A stretch of 64,000 nt of DNA, from positions 22,382 through 86,381 of the forward strand of contig NZ_JADEXZ010000017.1 of NCBI RefSeq assembly GCF_015206815.1, in the 5' to 3' direction. The notes beneath the pieces are model-generated. The model made no database searches. It was not told where the DNA came from and saw only the letters and a list, made by a program, of their open reading frames with translations. Of the stretch, positions 18,015 through 29,052 are shown in pieces. Position 1 is the first letter of the stretch. Each line of letters starts with the position of its first letter. Both the position numbers and the translations under genes were made by a program. The DNA comes from Fortiea sp. LEGE XX443. Lineage in GTDB: Bacteria > Cyanobacteriota > Cyanobacteriia > Cyanobacteriales > Nostocaceae.

Positions 18015-18854
18015 TTATTTTTGTTCTGCTGGTAAAATTAGGTTTTGCAACCAAACCATGAACTTATCGAGCAATAAACCAACTACACCGATATAAACTA
18101 GTGCCAAAATTACTTCACTCACGTTGTTATTTTGGTAAGCATCCCAGATAAAGAAACCAATACCGACAATCCCAGACATGACGATTTCTGCTGCAATAAT
18201 CGCTAACCAAGCCAAACCAATCGCAATTCTCAATCCAGTGAAAATGTAAGGTAAAGCAGCCGGAATCAAGATATTAATAAAGTATTCTTTGCGGCTGAGT
18301 TGCAGTACTTTAGCAACGTTGTTGTAATCTTGGGGAATTTGATTCACACCCACCGCAGTATTTAGTAATATTGGCCAAATTGCGGTGATGAAAATTACGA
18401 ATAATGCTGCTGGTTCGTTTTGGCGCAATGCTGCTAAGGAAATGGGAACCCAAGCTAGAGGTGGTACAGTCCGCAGTAATTGAAATAGCGGGTCTAAAGC
18501 CTTGGACATGGTTTTATTCACCCCAATCAAAATGCCCAAGCCAATCCCAACAACTGCTGCGAGGCTGTAACTAATAGCTACACGCTGCAAACTAGCTAAA
18601 ATCTGCCAAAACAACCCTTTGTCAATGCCGCCTTTGTCATAGAATGGCCAGAAAATTAATACCCAAGTGTCTTGAACTACTTGTATCGGCCCTGGTAATG
18701 TGGCTCCGGGAGTCCAAGCAAATAGTTGCCATAATGTGAGAAATATTGCGATCGCAACAGCCGGAGGTACAATGTTAGGAATTTGTTTTTGAATCTGCGA
18801 TACAAAACTGTTATCAAACTTGGGGCTGGCTGGTCTTTTTTGGGCAAGTGTCAT
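18015..18854 (-). CDS. nrtB: Nitrate ABC transporter permease NrtB
   Basis: A 279-aa membrane protein with six predicted helices. The binding-protein-dependent transport loop is at about residues 180-200 (EYFINILIPAALPYIFTGLR), with the EAA-like motif contacting the ATPase. N-terminal features include FLTLWQLFAWTPGATLPGP, typical of NrtB/CmpB/TauC permeases. It forms the inner-membrane channel of the nitrate/nitrite importer with NrtC and NrtD. It lies 93 bases downstream of nrtA. Confidence 0.93.
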   Translation of the reverse strand: MTLAQKRPASPKFDNSFVSQIQKQIPNIVPPAVAIAIFLTLWQLFAWTPGATLPGPIQVVQDTWVLIFWPFYDKGGIDKGLFWQILASLQRVAISYSLAAVVGIGLGILIGVNKTMSKALDPLFQLLRTVPPLAWVPISLAALRQNEPAALFVIFITAIWPILLNTAVGVNQIPQDYNNVAKVLQLSRKEYFINILIPAALPYIFTGLRIAIGLAWLAIIAAEIVMSGIVGIGFFIWDAYQNNNVSEVILALVYIGVVGLLLDKFMVWLQNLILPAEQK

Positions 18855-18947
18855 AAATTTGTTTTCCTTGAGAATGAATAATTAACCGCAGATAAACGCA
18901 GATGAAGCTGAAAGTCACTTTCTTTTCTTACTCAGCACGCAGCACTT

Positions 18948-20327
18948 TTACAAACTCACTTTCTTAATCGTGAGACTCTTGAGATATGCTTCGGGTTTTT
19001 CTGGGTCGAACTTAACTCCATCAAAAAATTCTTCTACGCCGCGCGATGTGCTTGTGGGAATGTCGGCCGCAGTAATACCTGCTTCTTTAGCAGCTTCTTT
19101 CCAAATGTCTTCGCGGTTAACTTTATTAATTAACTCTTTAGCCTTAGCTGCATTATTTGTGATGTAATCTTTGGGTAAAAATCCCCAGCGAACACTTTCA
19201 GTGATGAACCATAAATCATGACTCTTATAGGGATAAGACACGCTACCTTTCTCATCTTTCCAGTAATAAGCAGCCATTGATTTATCATCAATTTTGCGGC
19301 CATCCCCCATGTCATATTTACCTTGGAATGGATCTGCAAGAATTTCGGGTGAAGGTAAGTTGAAATAATTGCGTCCAGCCAGAATTTGCGCGGCTTCTTT
19401 GCGGTTGTCAAAGTTATCCAACCACTGTTGCGCTTCCATAATGCCTTTTAAAATTGCTTTTGTTGCTTTGGGATGTTTATCAACCCAATCAGCCCGCATT
19501 GCCAAGTATTCTTCAGGATGATTCTTCCATATCTCTGCGGTTAATGCCGCCATAAAGCCGATTTTATCTGTCACAATCCGATAAGGCCAAGGGTCGCCAG
19601 TACTGAAAGCATCCATTGTGCCTGTTTTCATGTTGGCCACAGTCTGCGCCGCAGGTACAGTCAACAATTTCACATCTGTATCAGGATTAATACCACCGGC
19701 TGCTAACCAATAGCGAATCCAAAAGTCTTGGTTAACATGGGGGAAAGTTTGAGCGGCGGTGAAGGGTGTAGAGGATTTTAGTTCTGTGAATAGAGACTTA
19801 GCACTAGCAAGTTGTAGACCGATTTTACCTTGGTGTTTGTTGGCGATCGCAATTCCATTTCCATGTGTAATCAATTGACACAACACATACATGGGGATTT
19901 TCTGATTGCCTTTAGTAATAATACCTTCGGTAATTAAATGTGGCATTGGCATTTGCCATTGTCCACCATCTATACCGCCACCAGCCGAACCAATTTCCAC
20001 ATTATCCCGCGCAGAACCCCAAGAAGCTTGCTTGGAAAGGTCAACTTCGGTCATGCCATACTTCGCAAAAAAGCCTTTCTCTTTAGCAATAATTAAAGGT
20101 GCTGCTTCTACAATCGGGATATATCCTAACTTCACACTCTTAGTTTCTGGTGTTTGTTCAGGTGCTAAATTTGCTACAGTTTGCGCCGTTGGTACAGCTT
20201 GCGAACTACCACCAGTCAAGTTTTCTGGAGGATTTCCTAAACAACCTTTGAGGAATACAGAACTTGCCGATGCCCCAGCTGTTAAGATGAATTTACGGCG
20301 AGAAATTTGATTAAAAAAACCTGACAT
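18948..20327 (-). CDS. nrtA: Nitrate/nitrite-binding lipoprotein NrtA
   Basis: A 459-aa protein whose N-terminus has an SRRKFI twin-arginine-like motif and a lipobox ending at the Cys of FLKGC, so it is an exported lipoprotein. The mature protein has [44 protein letters not shown] and [10 protein letters not shown], characteristic of NrtA of heterocystous species as I recall it. CmpA (bicarbonate) is the main alternative. It is the first gene of the minus-strand nrtABCD operon. The 648-base upstream region to selO is AT-rich. No exact GTA-N8-TAC NtcA box was found there; the nearest match is GTA-N8-TAT at 20463-20476. nirA is not adjacent. Confidence 0.9.
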   Translation of the reverse strand: MSGFFNQISRRKFILTAGASASSVFLKGCLGNPPENLTGGSSQAVPTAQTVANLAPEQTPETKSVKLGYIPIVEAAPLIIAKEKGFFAKYGMTEVDLSKQASWGSARDNVEIGSAGGGIDGGQWQMPMPHLITEGIITKGNQKIPMYVLCQLITHGNGIAIANKHQGKIGLQLASAKSLFTELKSSTPFTAAQTFPHVNQDFWIRYWLAAGGINPDTDVKLLTVPAAQTVANMKTGTMDAFSTGDPWPYRIVTDKIGFMAALTAEIWKNHPEEYLAMRADWVDKHPKATKAILKGIMEAQQWLDNFDNRKEAAQILAGRNYFNLPSPEILADPFQGKYDMGDGRKIDDKSMAAYYWKDEKGSVSYPYKSHDLWFITESVRWGFLPKDYITNNAAKAKELINKVNREDIWKEAAKEAGITAADIPTSTSRGVEEFFDGVKFDPEKPEAYLKSLTIKKVSL

Positions 20328-20975
20328 AATATCTCCTCAAAGGTGAATTGATTTTTTTTAGACATGAAAATTAACGCAAGCAAAATATAATTTCGCTTGT
20401 GGCGATCGGATGATAATTTCGAGTTATATTCCAACAAGCCAATCCTAGCCAACTACCCCTCGGTAAAGGCTAATATGACTGACTGAAGAGAAAATCAATT
20501 GCTCAAATTATTTGGGATTTAATCTGTTTGTTGGCTATCACTTAATTCGTTGAAATTTAGTTTACAGGTTTTAAAATCAAATTGGTTAACTCTCAACCGA
20601 TAAATCTTAAATAAATATTATATTAACAACATAATTAATGTTTATAACAGCCGATAAAGTTAATGGAAATTCGTAATGTATGGGTAATTATTGATGACAA
20701 CCATTAACTTTATATGATGCTTGAGCCGTATAAAGGTGATTTTTTTTAAAATCCATCAATAATTAATTATGCCAACTATTGAATAATTCACATATATCGC
20801 TTTTCAAATAAAATGTACCTGAAATAATTGGTAATTTCTGATGCTAATTATTGTTTTAAATCTATAGATAAATTTTTATACCTGTTTTTAGCCTACACAA
20901 TGAACTTGGCAATTGACGCGCTTGGTTGATGTCAGAGTTACGATGAAAGGAAGAATCCTTTTAGCTTTGCTCGTA

Positions 20976-22430
20976 ATGACTCTGGCTGAAACTCCCAACC
21001 ACGACAACTTCTCCAATCCTTTGCTCACCCTCAACTACAAACCAGCTTTAGAATCGTTGGGTGATGATTACTACGATGAAGTAGCCGCAGAGGAATTCCC
21101 GCAACATATTTTGCGTTGGCGCAATGACGCACTGTTATCCCATTTAGGACTAAACGCCCAAGCCGTCACAGACGAACATTTCATCACGGCTTTTGGCAAA
21201 TTCCAAGGACGCAAACCTTTATTAGCTCTGCGTTACCACGGTTATCAATTTGGTACATACAACCCTCATTTAGGCGATGGTAGAGGCTTTCTGTACGGAC
21301 AAGTGCGTGCCAGCGATGGAGAGTTGTACGATTTTGGTACTAAAGGTTCTGGCCGCACACCCTACTCTCGTGGTGGCGATGGTATGCTCACACTCAAAGG
21401 TGGGGTGCGAGAAGTTTTGGCAGCTGAAGCGTTATACCGTATGGGAGTACGCACCTCTCGCTGCTTAAGCATGATTGAGACTGGTTTATCTCTATGGCGC
21501 GGTGATGAACCTTCTCCCACCCGTTCATCAGTCATGGTGAGGATGAGTAATTCTCACATTCGCTTTGGTAATTTTGAGCGTTTGCACTATTTACAGCGTC
21601 CAGACTTAACCAAAAAACTCTTAGACCATGTAATTGAGTATTATTATCTTCACTTAGTCACCGAAAAAGATAAATACGCCTTATTCTATGCAGAATTAGT
21701 CAAGCGAGTAGGCAAACTAGTGGCACAGTGGATGGCAGCGGGTTTTTGTCATGGAGTTTTGAATACTGACAATATGGCTATTACTGGGGAAAGTTTCGAC
21801 TACGGCCCCTATGCCTTTATTTCTACTTATGATCCCTATTTTACTGCTGCGTATTTTGACTATTACGGACGTTATTGTTATGGTCATCAACCCAGTATTT
21901 GCCAATGGAATTTAGAAATGCTCCAGGAACCATTCAAGGCAATTATTGACCCCACTGATATGGCAGCAGGATTAGCCAACTTTAATGACTATTATGGTGC
22001 GGAATATCGCTGTTTGATGTTGAAAAAGTTAGGTTTTGTGAAATTATCACATCCCGAAGCTGATGAGCTTTTAGAATTAACGATCGCATTTTTAAAAGAG
22101 AGTCAAGTTGGTTATCACCTGTTTTTCTCAGAAATGGCTCGGACTTTTTCTGCTAAGTGGCGAGATGAGCCAGCTTGTGTACTAAACAGTTCAGATATTG
22201 TGCCAACCGCAGATAAGTCAGCAATTTTTGATAATTGGTGCATACTCTACCATAAAATTTTGAATGATTTTGCCGTAGATCAGATGAATACTATAGCTCA
22301 AACCTTGGCTGACCATAATCCTAAAACTGTGCCACTACGACCTGTAATTGAATCGATTTGGAAACCAATTGCTGAGGAAGATAATTGGCAATCTTTTGTT
22401 GAGATAATTGATCAAATCCAATCTAAGTAG
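20976..22430 (+). CDS. selO: SelO family protein adenylyltransferase (UPF0061/YdiU)
   Basis: SelO is a pseudokinase-fold enzyme that transfers AMP from ATP to Ser/Thr/Tyr of proteins. The signature stretch [20 protein letters not shown] is followed by [30 protein letters not shown] (catalytic-loop-like Asn and metal site) and [11 protein letters not shown] start at ATG 20976 ([12 protein letters not shown], 484 aa), which fits family N-termini; the open frame extends to a TTG at 20913 and passes an ATG at 20943, neither well supported. It is transcribed divergently from nrtA and ends 36 bases before a strong terminator hairpin. Its role in cyanobacteria is not established. Confidence 0.9.
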   Translation: MTLAETPNHDNFSNPLLTLNYKPALESLGDDYYDEVAAEEFPQHILRWRNDALLSHLGLNAQAVTDEHFITAFGKFQGRKPLLALRYHGYQFGTYNPHLGDGRGFLYGQVRASDGELYDFGTKGSGRTPYSRGGDGMLTLKGGVREVLAAEALYRMGVRTSRCLSMIETGLSLWRGDEPSPTRSSVMVRMSNSHIRFGNFERLHYLQRPDLTKKLLDHVIEYYYLHLVTEKDKYALFYAELVKRVGKLVAQWMAAGFCHGVLNTDNMAITGESFDYGPYAFISTYDPYFTAAYFDYYGRYCYGHQPSICQWNLEMLQEPFKAIIDPTDMAAGLANFNDYYGAEYRCLMLKKLGFVKLSHPEADELLELTIAFLKESQVGYHLFFSEMARTFSAKWRDEPACVLNSSDIVPTADKSAIFDNWCILYHKILNDFAVDQMNTIAQTLADHNPKTVPLRPVIESIWKPIAEEDNWQSFVEIIDQIQSK

Positions 22431-22465
22431 CAATCCTGTTTGATTTGCAAAAATTTCAAGCCTCA

Positions 22466-22501
22466 AATCCCCGACTTCTTGCAGAAGTCGGGGATTTTTT
22501 T
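22466..22501 (+). terminator. Rho-independent terminator after selO
   Basis: A near-perfect stem AATCCCCGACTTC/GAAGTCGGGGATT with a short TTGCA loop, followed by a run of T. It is placed 36 bases after the selO stop codon. Confidence 0.88.
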
Positions 22502-22687
22502 GGAACCAATGATTTAGGACTGCTGTAGATACTTTCATTTTATATAGCAGTAGCCAAGACAGTTAGGACATCGGCCAATGATAAAACTCATGCACTAAAA
22601 GACTTTTAACCCTGTCACATGCGGTCACTGAGCGGCTGGTGAGCGCAGTCGAAACATGCCGAAGTGTCACCTGTTCCCTGTCACCTG

Positions 22688-22844
22688 CTATATGAGTTCT
22701 ATAAACCTTTTCCCAGCCCCTCTCTGATGCGGAGAAGTGCAGAAACCTTCCCAGTTTTGAACTAAAAAATCCAAGTTTCAAAGCCTCTCATCCCGTGGGA
22801 GAGAGGTTTAGATAGGGGTTTTTGACATCTGTCGAATTCACGTT
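22688..22844. repeat. About 156-bp palindromic repeat, uninterrupted copy
   Basis: This is a diverged copy of the repeat at 61180-61491. Shared blocks are AGCCCCTCTC...GCGGAGAA, AAGCCTCTC, GAGAGGTTTAGATAGGGGTTTTT and the end TCGAATTCACGTT. It lacks the 145-bp element that interrupts the second copy, so it serves as an empty-site reference. The rest of 22502-23363 is AT-rich with no recognisable gene. Confidence 0.75.
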
Positions 22845-23363
22845 TATTTGAGATTTCTGGAACAATCTTTTGCAAAAGGCTTTTACTCCAAAATTAAAAA
22901 TCGGTATTTATTATAAAAAGTAAAAATCAGCTATAGTCTTTAGAATGTTCTTATTTTTTAATTATTAGTTTCTGCTAAATTGGCAACAATTATCAAGATG
23001 ATAGACTAAACTTAAAATAAGAAATTAAAAGTATACGAATTTTAATTTTAAAGCCATCAGGTAGCTGGTTAATGACACAATAGCTGTGTTGAATAAAAAG
23101 ATTTATCTAATAAATATAAAAAACAACAGTTTATAAAAATAAATTTATATTAATTTTTGTTGAAAAAATAAATATTATTTTTTGGGTAAGCAGCAGATAA
23201 TTGCTCAAGAAAAAAAACACAAGTAAAATTTAATCAGTTTATTACAAAAATACAAGAAAAAACCTAATTTAAAAAATGTCGATATTGTAAAATTGATATT
23301 CATAATTTTAATTAACAGTAATAATCATTACGACAAATGCTGAAAGTGCTAGAGGATGAATAA

Positions 23364-26300
23364 GTGGTTAGGCTGCACAGATATCATCAGTTCCAAGCAA
23401 TAAAACTTTTCAGCAAACGAAAGTTGCTGCCATTATTGGTTGGTATTGTTGTCTCAATTGCTGTAGTTCTGCTGTGGCAGAGACTAGTAATTGAAGAGCA
23501 AAGTAACATTAAACAACTTGTTCAACAACAGGCGATCGCAGTTCAAACGGAATTAACTGCCCAATTGAATACCCGGATTCTAGCATTAGAGCGGATGGGC
23601 AAACACTGGCAACTGTATGGTGATCTGGAGCAGACACAATGGCAAACCGAAGCAGCAGCTTATGTCAAAGATTTCGGAGGATATCTAGCGCTGGAATGGG
23701 TTGATCCATCATTGCGAGTTAGATGGACTGTACCTGAAGTTGCCAAAAAAGCTACTCAGAATCTCGAACCTCAACGACGGACAGCACTAGAAGCAGCACG
23801 CAACCGCCGTCAAACCACTTTTACCCGCACACTTGAACTTATCCAAGGCGGTAAAGGATTTTTTGCATACGTACCACTTTGGATTGGAGAGCAGTTTGAT
23901 GGCTTTATTTCAGGAGTCTTTCAAATTCAATCCTTTTTGGATTCAATGGTGCATTTGCCGCAGGGTTATAAAATTAGAGTTTTTGAGGGTGGAGAGTTAA
24001 TTTACGGACAGAACCCACTACCAACACAGCTACTGCTTTGGCAACAAAAAATCAGCATTGACTTATACGGAGTCAACTGGCAAGTGGCAGTGTATCCCTC
24101 TTCTGAATTATTAACAACATTGCGATCGCCCCTGCCAATAATTGTCTTAATTTTCGGGTTACTAGTTGCCAGCACACTGGCATTATCCATTTATTTCGCC
24201 CAGACTGCTGAACAGAGAAACCAGCAGATAGCTGGCATCAATCAAGAATTAGTAGAGCGAATTTGGGAGCAAAAAAAGACCGAAATTGCCCTCAGAGCCA
24301 CTGAAACGCGACTGCGGGAGTTACTCGAAACAGTGAAAGTAATTCCTTGGGAATTCGATGTCAAAACTGGGCGATTTACCTATGTCGGGCCACAAGCCGA
24401 AGCTCTATTGGACTATCCCCTAGAAGAATGGTATCAAAAAAATTTTTGGTTCAATCATCTGCATCCCCATGACCGAGAACAGGCGATGCGAATCCGTCAA
24501 GAAGCAACAGCAAAAGGAGAAAACCACGCATTTGAATATCGGATGTTAGCCGCCAGTGGGCAAGTTGTCTGGTTGCGAGACATTGCAAATGTTGTACAGG
24601 AAGTTGGAACCCCCGTGATGCTCAGGGGGTTTATGTTTGAGATTACCGATTTGAAGCTAGTAGAAGAAACTTTAAGATTGCGGGAACGCGCCCTAGCCGC
24701 TGCTAGTGATGGAATTACAATTGCAGATGCCAGACTCCCAAATCAACCAATTATTTACGTCAACCCCGCCTTTGAAGTGATCACAGGCTATAGTGCTACG
24801 GAGACAATTGGCTATAACTGTGCATTTTTGCCAGGTACAGATCCCCTACAACCAGCAATTCAACAACTACTGTTATCCTTGAATGCAGGAACAAGTTGCC
24901 AGGTGCTGTTACGTAACTATCGCAAAGATGGCAGCTTGTTCTGGAATGAATTAAGCATTTCACCAATCCATGATGAAATCGGTAAGTTAACCCATTTTAT
25001 TGGGATTCATACCGATGTTAGCGAACGTAAACAAGCAGAACTGGCTCTGCATCGCCAAGCCCTCATCTTTGAAAATATGTATGATGGCGTAATCATCACT
25101 GATTTAACCGGAAAAATTATTGACTGGAATGGTGCTGCTGAGTGGATGTTTGGCTATACCAAAGCCGAAATATTGGGCAGAACACCGAATATTTTGTATA
25201 AACCTGAAGTTTTTCCTACATTCATACCCCAACTTTTGCCAGAGATTCAGCAGCATGGACGTTGGTCTGGTGAAATTCAATTTATACGTAAAGATGGGAG
25301 TGAAGGAATTTGTGAAACTACCGTCATTCTCTTACAGGATGAGCAGAGACAACCAATTGCAAGTGTGAGTTTCAATCATGACATTACAGAACGAGTGTTA
25401 GCAAAACAAGCATTGCAACAACAATTACATCAAACATTACTATTAAAACAAATCACACAGCAAATCCGTCATAGTCTCGATAGCAAAAAAATTTTTGAAA
25501 CCGCAGCAATTCAAATTGGAAAAGCATTTCGAGTTGAACGCTGTATAATTCACTCCTATATTAGTGGCCCCATACCACGCATTCCCCTGGTCGCACAGTA
25601 TAATAATTTTCCTAACTATTACTGTCAGCAAGTATTAGAAATTCCCGTAGTCGGCAATCCTCATGCCGAGCAGATGATCAAGGAAGATAAAGCAATATCC
25701 TCTCCAGATGTGTATGCCGATCCTTTACTGCAAGAAGCGCAAGCAATTTGTCGAGACATCGGCTTAAAGTCCATGTTAGCAGTTCGTACCTCCTATAAAG
25801 GAGAACCCAATGGTGCGATCGGTGTACACCAGTGCAGCTATTTTCGTCAATGGACACCAGACGAAATTGAATTATTAGAGGCATTGGCAGCACAAATCGG
25901 TATTGCCCTAGCCCAAGCTCATCTACTAGAACAAGAAACCCGCCAACGTGAAGAACTCACCTTAAAAAACTTTGCCCTAGAGCAGGCAAAACGTGAAGCA
26001 GAAGCAGCCAACCGGGCAAAAAGTGAATTCTTAGCCATGACAAGCCATGAGATTCGTACCCCAATGAATGCGGTGATTGGTATAACAGAACTTTTGTTAG
26101 ATACAGACTTGACTCCCCAACAGCGAGACTTTGTAGAGACTGTTCATACTAGCGGCAATGCTTTATTGGCCATCATCAATGATATTCTCGACTTCTCCAA
26201 AATTGAGTCGGGTAGGCTGGAACTGGAAGAAACATCCTTTGATTTAAAAGCTTGTGTGGAACAGGTAATTGACCTTTTAGCGCCAAAAGCCAATCAAAAA

Positions 26301-28055
26301 CACCTAGAACTGATTTACCTCATCCATCCCCAAGTTCCCACAAAAATTATTGGTGATATCACACGTCTGCGCCAAGTTTTGATGAATTTGCTCAATAATG
26401 CAATTAAATTCACCCAACAAGGAGAAGTTGTACTCTCTGTATACGCCAACCAACCAGAAACTCAAAATCTAGAAACCACCTGCAAAATTATTTTTAGCAT
26501 CCAAGACACAGGTATTGGTATTACTCCAGAGAAAATGACACGGCTATTTCAACCTTTCACTCAAGCCGATGCCTCAATGACCAGACTCTACGGAGGTACT
26601 GGACTAGGACTAGTAATTAGCCAACGCTTAAGTGAGATAATGAACGGTAGCCTATGGGTTGAAAGCCGTGGTTGTATTGGTGGCAATCCTGATCCTGGAT
26701 GGCAAAATAGCAAACCCATCTCGTCAACTTGCTCCAATTCTGGAGCGACTTTCTACTTCACAATTACAACTAAAGTTGTTACCCATCCTGGATTACAAGA
26801 ACTTACTACCTCATTAGCTCAGTTGGCTGGTAAGCGGCTGTTAATCGTAGATGATCATCCCACCAACAGTAAAATTCTCAGCTTGCAAGTGCAGCCCTGG
26901 CAAATGCAAACATATATTGCTGAATCAGGTGAAGCCGCTTTAGCCCTAATGGCGCAGGGCGTGGAGTTTGATATTGCCATTCTCGATATGCAAATGCCGA
27001 AAATTGACGGTCTGAAACTAGCACGAGAAATTCGTCAGCAGCCTAGTGGTCAACATCTACCCTTGGTGCTATTGACTTCTTTGAGTAAACCAGAAATAGT
27101 TAATGACTGTGAGGATATTGAGTTAGCTGCCTGTTTGACTAAACCAATCAAACAATCTCAACTCTACTACGTCCTGACCCATGCTTTTAGACATCAGCCG
27201 CTCCCAGCCAGTATTTCTCCGCCAGATTCTTCCCAGTTTGATTTTCATTTAGCTGAGAAAATGCCACTGCGGATTCTCTTGGCAGAAGATAGCCTTGTGA
27301 ATCAGAAAGTGGCATTACTAATGTTAAAGAAAATCGGCTATCAAGCAGATGTGGTCACTGATGGGCAACAAGTCATTCAAGCATTGCAACGTCAACCTTA
27401 TGATGTAGTGTTGATGGATATCCACATGCCAGAAATGGATGGACTAGAAACCAGCCAAAGAATTTGTCAGCAATGGGAAGCTAGTGAGCGTCCTTATATT
27501 ATCGCCATTACTGCCAATGCTATGCGGGGCGATCGCGAAGTTTGTCTGGCATCTGGGATGGACGACTATATTAGCAAGCCCGTACAAATGGCAGAGTTAG
27601 TTCAAGCATTGAGCAAATGCCAACCCCGCATTCCGACAAAAGCACCACCGATACAAACATGGCCGCAAATCCACCCCAAACCTAAAACGCCAAATTTAGC
27701 AATATCTACAATTGATCGCAAAATTTTGCAATCTCTGCGTCAGATGTTGGCAGGAGATCGGGTAGCATTTGCAGAACTGCTGAATTGTTATTTTGTCGAA
27801 GCGCCTAAACTTATACAAGAAATTCAGGCATCTGTGGTAACTCAAGATGGCGAAACTTTATGGAAGACTGCTCACAAACTCAAGTCCAGCAGTGCTTCTG
27901 TAGGCGCAACCAGCCTAGCGCAACTTTGCAAGCATTTAGAAGCTAGTGGTAGAAGTAATGATCTCCTCGGATGTGCAGATGTCTGCTCACAACTTCAGCA
28001 AGAGTATGAGCAAGTCAAAACTGAACTGCAAATGGAACTAGAGGAGGAATCATGA
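23364..28055 (+). CDS. Multi-domain hybrid histidine kinase (CHASE-like/PAS/GAF/HK/REC/REC/HPT)
   Basis: A 1563-aa sensor. It starts at GTG 23364 with GAGGA at 23352-23356. TM1 is at about residues 23-40, an extracytoplasmic CHASE-like domain spans about 50-255 and TM2 about 258-280. Three PAS/PAC units (about 320-690), a GAF domain (about 700-860), HisKA with His895 in TSHEIRTPMNAV, and an HATPase with LLNNAIKFT follow. Two receivers start near 1157 (DDHPTNSK, ILDMQMP) and 1301 (AEDSLVNQK, LMDIHMPEMDG), and the HPT domain has His1504 in TAHKLKSSSASVGA. A complete His-Asp-His phosphorelay is thus encoded in one chain. It overlaps the downstream cyclase gene by ATGA, pointing to that protein as its output partner. 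The ligand is unknown. Confidence 0.9.
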   Translation: MVRLHRYHQFQAIKLFSKRKLLPLLVGIVVSIAVVLLWQRLVIEEQSNIKQLVQQQAIAVQTELTAQLNTRILALERMGKHWQLYGDLEQTQWQTEAAAYVKDFGGYLALEWVDPSLRVRWTVPEVAKKATQNLEPQRRTALEAARNRRQTTFTRTLELIQGGKGFFAYVPLWIGEQFDGFISGVFQIQSFLDSMVHLPQGYKIRVFEGGELIYGQNPLPTQLLLWQQKISIDLYGVNWQVAVYPSSELLTTLRSPLPIIVLIFGLLVASTLALSIYFAQTAEQRNQQIAGINQELVERIWEQKKTEIALRATETRLRELLETVKVIPWEFDVKTGRFTYVGPQAEALLDYPLEEWYQKNFWFNHLHPHDREQAMRIRQEATAKGENHAFEYRMLAASGQVVWLRDIANVVQEVGTPVMLRGFMFEITDLKLVEETLRLRERALAAASDGITIADARLPNQPIIYVNPAFEVITGYSATETIGYNCAFLPGTDPLQPAIQQLLLSLNAGTSCQVLLRNYRKDGSLFWNELSISPIHDEIGKLTHFIGIHTDVSERKQAELALHRQALIFENMYDGVIITDLTGKIIDWNGAAEWMFGYTKAEILGRTPNILYKPEVFPTFIPQLLPEIQQHGRWSGEIQFIRKDGSEGICETTVILLQDEQRQPIASVSFNHDITERVLAKQALQQQLHQTLLLKQITQQIRHSLDSKKIFETAAIQIGKAFRVERCIIHSYISGPIPRIPLVAQYNNFPNYYCQQVLEIPVVGNPHAEQMIKEDKAISSPDVYADPLLQEAQAICRDIGLKSMLAVRTSYKGEPNGAIGVHQCSYFRQWTPDEIELLEALAAQIGIALAQAHLLEQETRQREELTLKNFALEQAKREAEAANRAKSEFLAMTSHEIRTPMNAVIGITELLLDTDLTPQQRDFVETVHTSGNALLAIINDILDFSKIESGRLELEETSFDLKACVEQVIDLLAPKANQKHLELIYLIHPQVPTKIIGDITRLRQVLMNLLNNAIKFTQQGEVVLSVYANQPETQNLETTCKIIFSIQDTGIGITPEKMTRLFQPFTQADASMTRLYGGTGLGLVISQRLSEIMNGSLWVESRGCIGGNPDPGWQNSKPISSTCSNSGATFYFTITTKVVTHPGLQELTTSLAQLAGKRLLIVDDHPTNSKILSLQVQPWQMQTYIAESGEAALALMAQGVEFDIAILDMQMPKIDGLKLAREIRQQPSGQHLPLVLLTSLSKPEIVNDCEDIELAACLTKPIKQSQLYYVLTHAFRHQPLPASISPPDSSQFDFHLAEKMPLRILLAEDSLVNQKVALLMLKKIGYQADVVTDGQQVIQALQRQPYDVVLMDIHMPEMDGLETSQRICQQWEASERPYIIAITANAMRGDREVCLASGMDDYISKPVQMAELVQALSKCQPRIPTKAPPIQTWPQIHPKPKTPNLAISTIDRKILQSLRQMLAGDRVAFAELLNCYFVEAPKLIQEIQASVVTQDGETLWKTAHKLKSSSASVGATSLAQLCKHLEASGRSNDLLGCADVCSQLQQEYEQVKTELQMELEEES

Positions 28056-29035
28056 AAACAAACTTTCAAAAAAACCAATCTCTAGTGCTGATTGTTGACG
28101 ACGAACCATTTATCCGCACCCAACTGCGACTAGCTCTAGAGCGGGAAGGTTATCAGATAGTGGAAGCACGAGATGGCAGAGAAGCCTTAATCATGTTTCA
28201 GCAACTGCACCCCCAGATAGTCCTGATGGATGCCATCATGCCTGATATGGATGGATTTGAATGTTGTATGCAGTTGCAATCTTTGGATCATGGTAAATAT
28301 ACGCCAGTGTTGATGATTACTGGGCTGGAAGATCAAGAGTCAGTTGATCACGCCTTTGATGTGGGTGCGGTAGATTATGTCACTAAACCGATTCACTGGC
28401 CTGTGTTGCGTCAACGGGTAAAACGCTTGATTCAGCAATGTCAGCTACAGCAACAACTGGAAGCCGCTAATCAAGAACTGCAAAAATTGGTGACTATTGA
28501 TGGTTTAACCCAAGTAGCCAGTCGCAGACGGTTTGAAGAGTATTTTGCTCAAGAGTGGCAACGGATGGCGCGAGAGCAATTATCTTTGTCTTTGATTCTC
28601 TGTGACGTTGATTACTTCAAATCTTACAACGATACTTATGGGCATCGGGCAGGCGATCGCTGTCTGCAAAAGGTAGCACAAGCAATCAAAGATAGTGTTA
28701 AACGCCCAGCCGATTTAGTTGCTCGTTATGGCGGCGAAGAATTTGCGGTGATTTTGCCGAAAACAGAGGTGCAGGGAGCAATGGTTTTGGCTGCAAAAAT
28801 TTGCTCGGTTGTCAGGAGATTGGCAATTCCCCATAGTAATTCCCAGGTAAGTGGTTATGTGACGATTAGTGCTGGGGTAGCAGCAGATATTCCTCAGCCT
28901 GGTTCTGACTTTCAAGATATGATTTCTGCGGCAGATCGAGCATTATATCAGGCCAAAATTGAAGGACGCGATCGCTTTCTGCAATCTACTCCGCAACTAT
29001 CTTCTAATTTTTCTCTCCCTCGTTGGGGTGCGTAA
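28052..29035 (+). CDS. Response regulator with GGDEF domain (diguanylate cyclase)
   Basis: A 327-aa PleD-like protein. The N-terminal receiver (about 10-125) has VDDEP, phospho-Asp in VLMDAIMPDMDG and Lys in VTKPI. A short helical linker leads to a GGDEF domain with the active motif GGEEF at residues 227-231 and an RxxD product-inhibition site (RPAD) just before it. It should make cyclic di-GMP when phosphorylated. The start is preceded by GAGGAGG and overlaps the stop of the hybrid kinase gene (ATGA), so the two are very probably a cognate pair. Confidence 0.93.
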   Translation: MKTNFQKNQSLVLIVDDEPFIRTQLRLALEREGYQIVEARDGREALIMFQQLHPQIVLMDAIMPDMDGFECCMQLQSLDHGKYTPVLMITGLEDQESVDHAFDVGAVDYVTKPIHWPVLRQRVKRLIQQCQLQQQLEAANQELQKLVTIDGLTQVASRRRFEEYFAQEWQRMAREQLSLSLILCDVDYFKSYNDTYGHRAGDRCLQKVAQAIKDSVKRPADLVARYGGEEFAVILPKTEVQGAMVLAAKICSVVRRLAIPHSNSQVSGYVTISAGVAADIPQPGSDFQDMISAADRALYQAKIEGRDRFLQSTPQLSSNFSLPRWGA

Positions 29036-29052
29036 TATCTTTTGAAGCCTAT

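Noticed and set aside
20463..20476. NtcA binding site for nrtA
   Set aside because: The sequence GTA-N8-TAT deviates from the consensus GTA-N8-TAC, and no -10 box at the usual distance was found on the minus strand.
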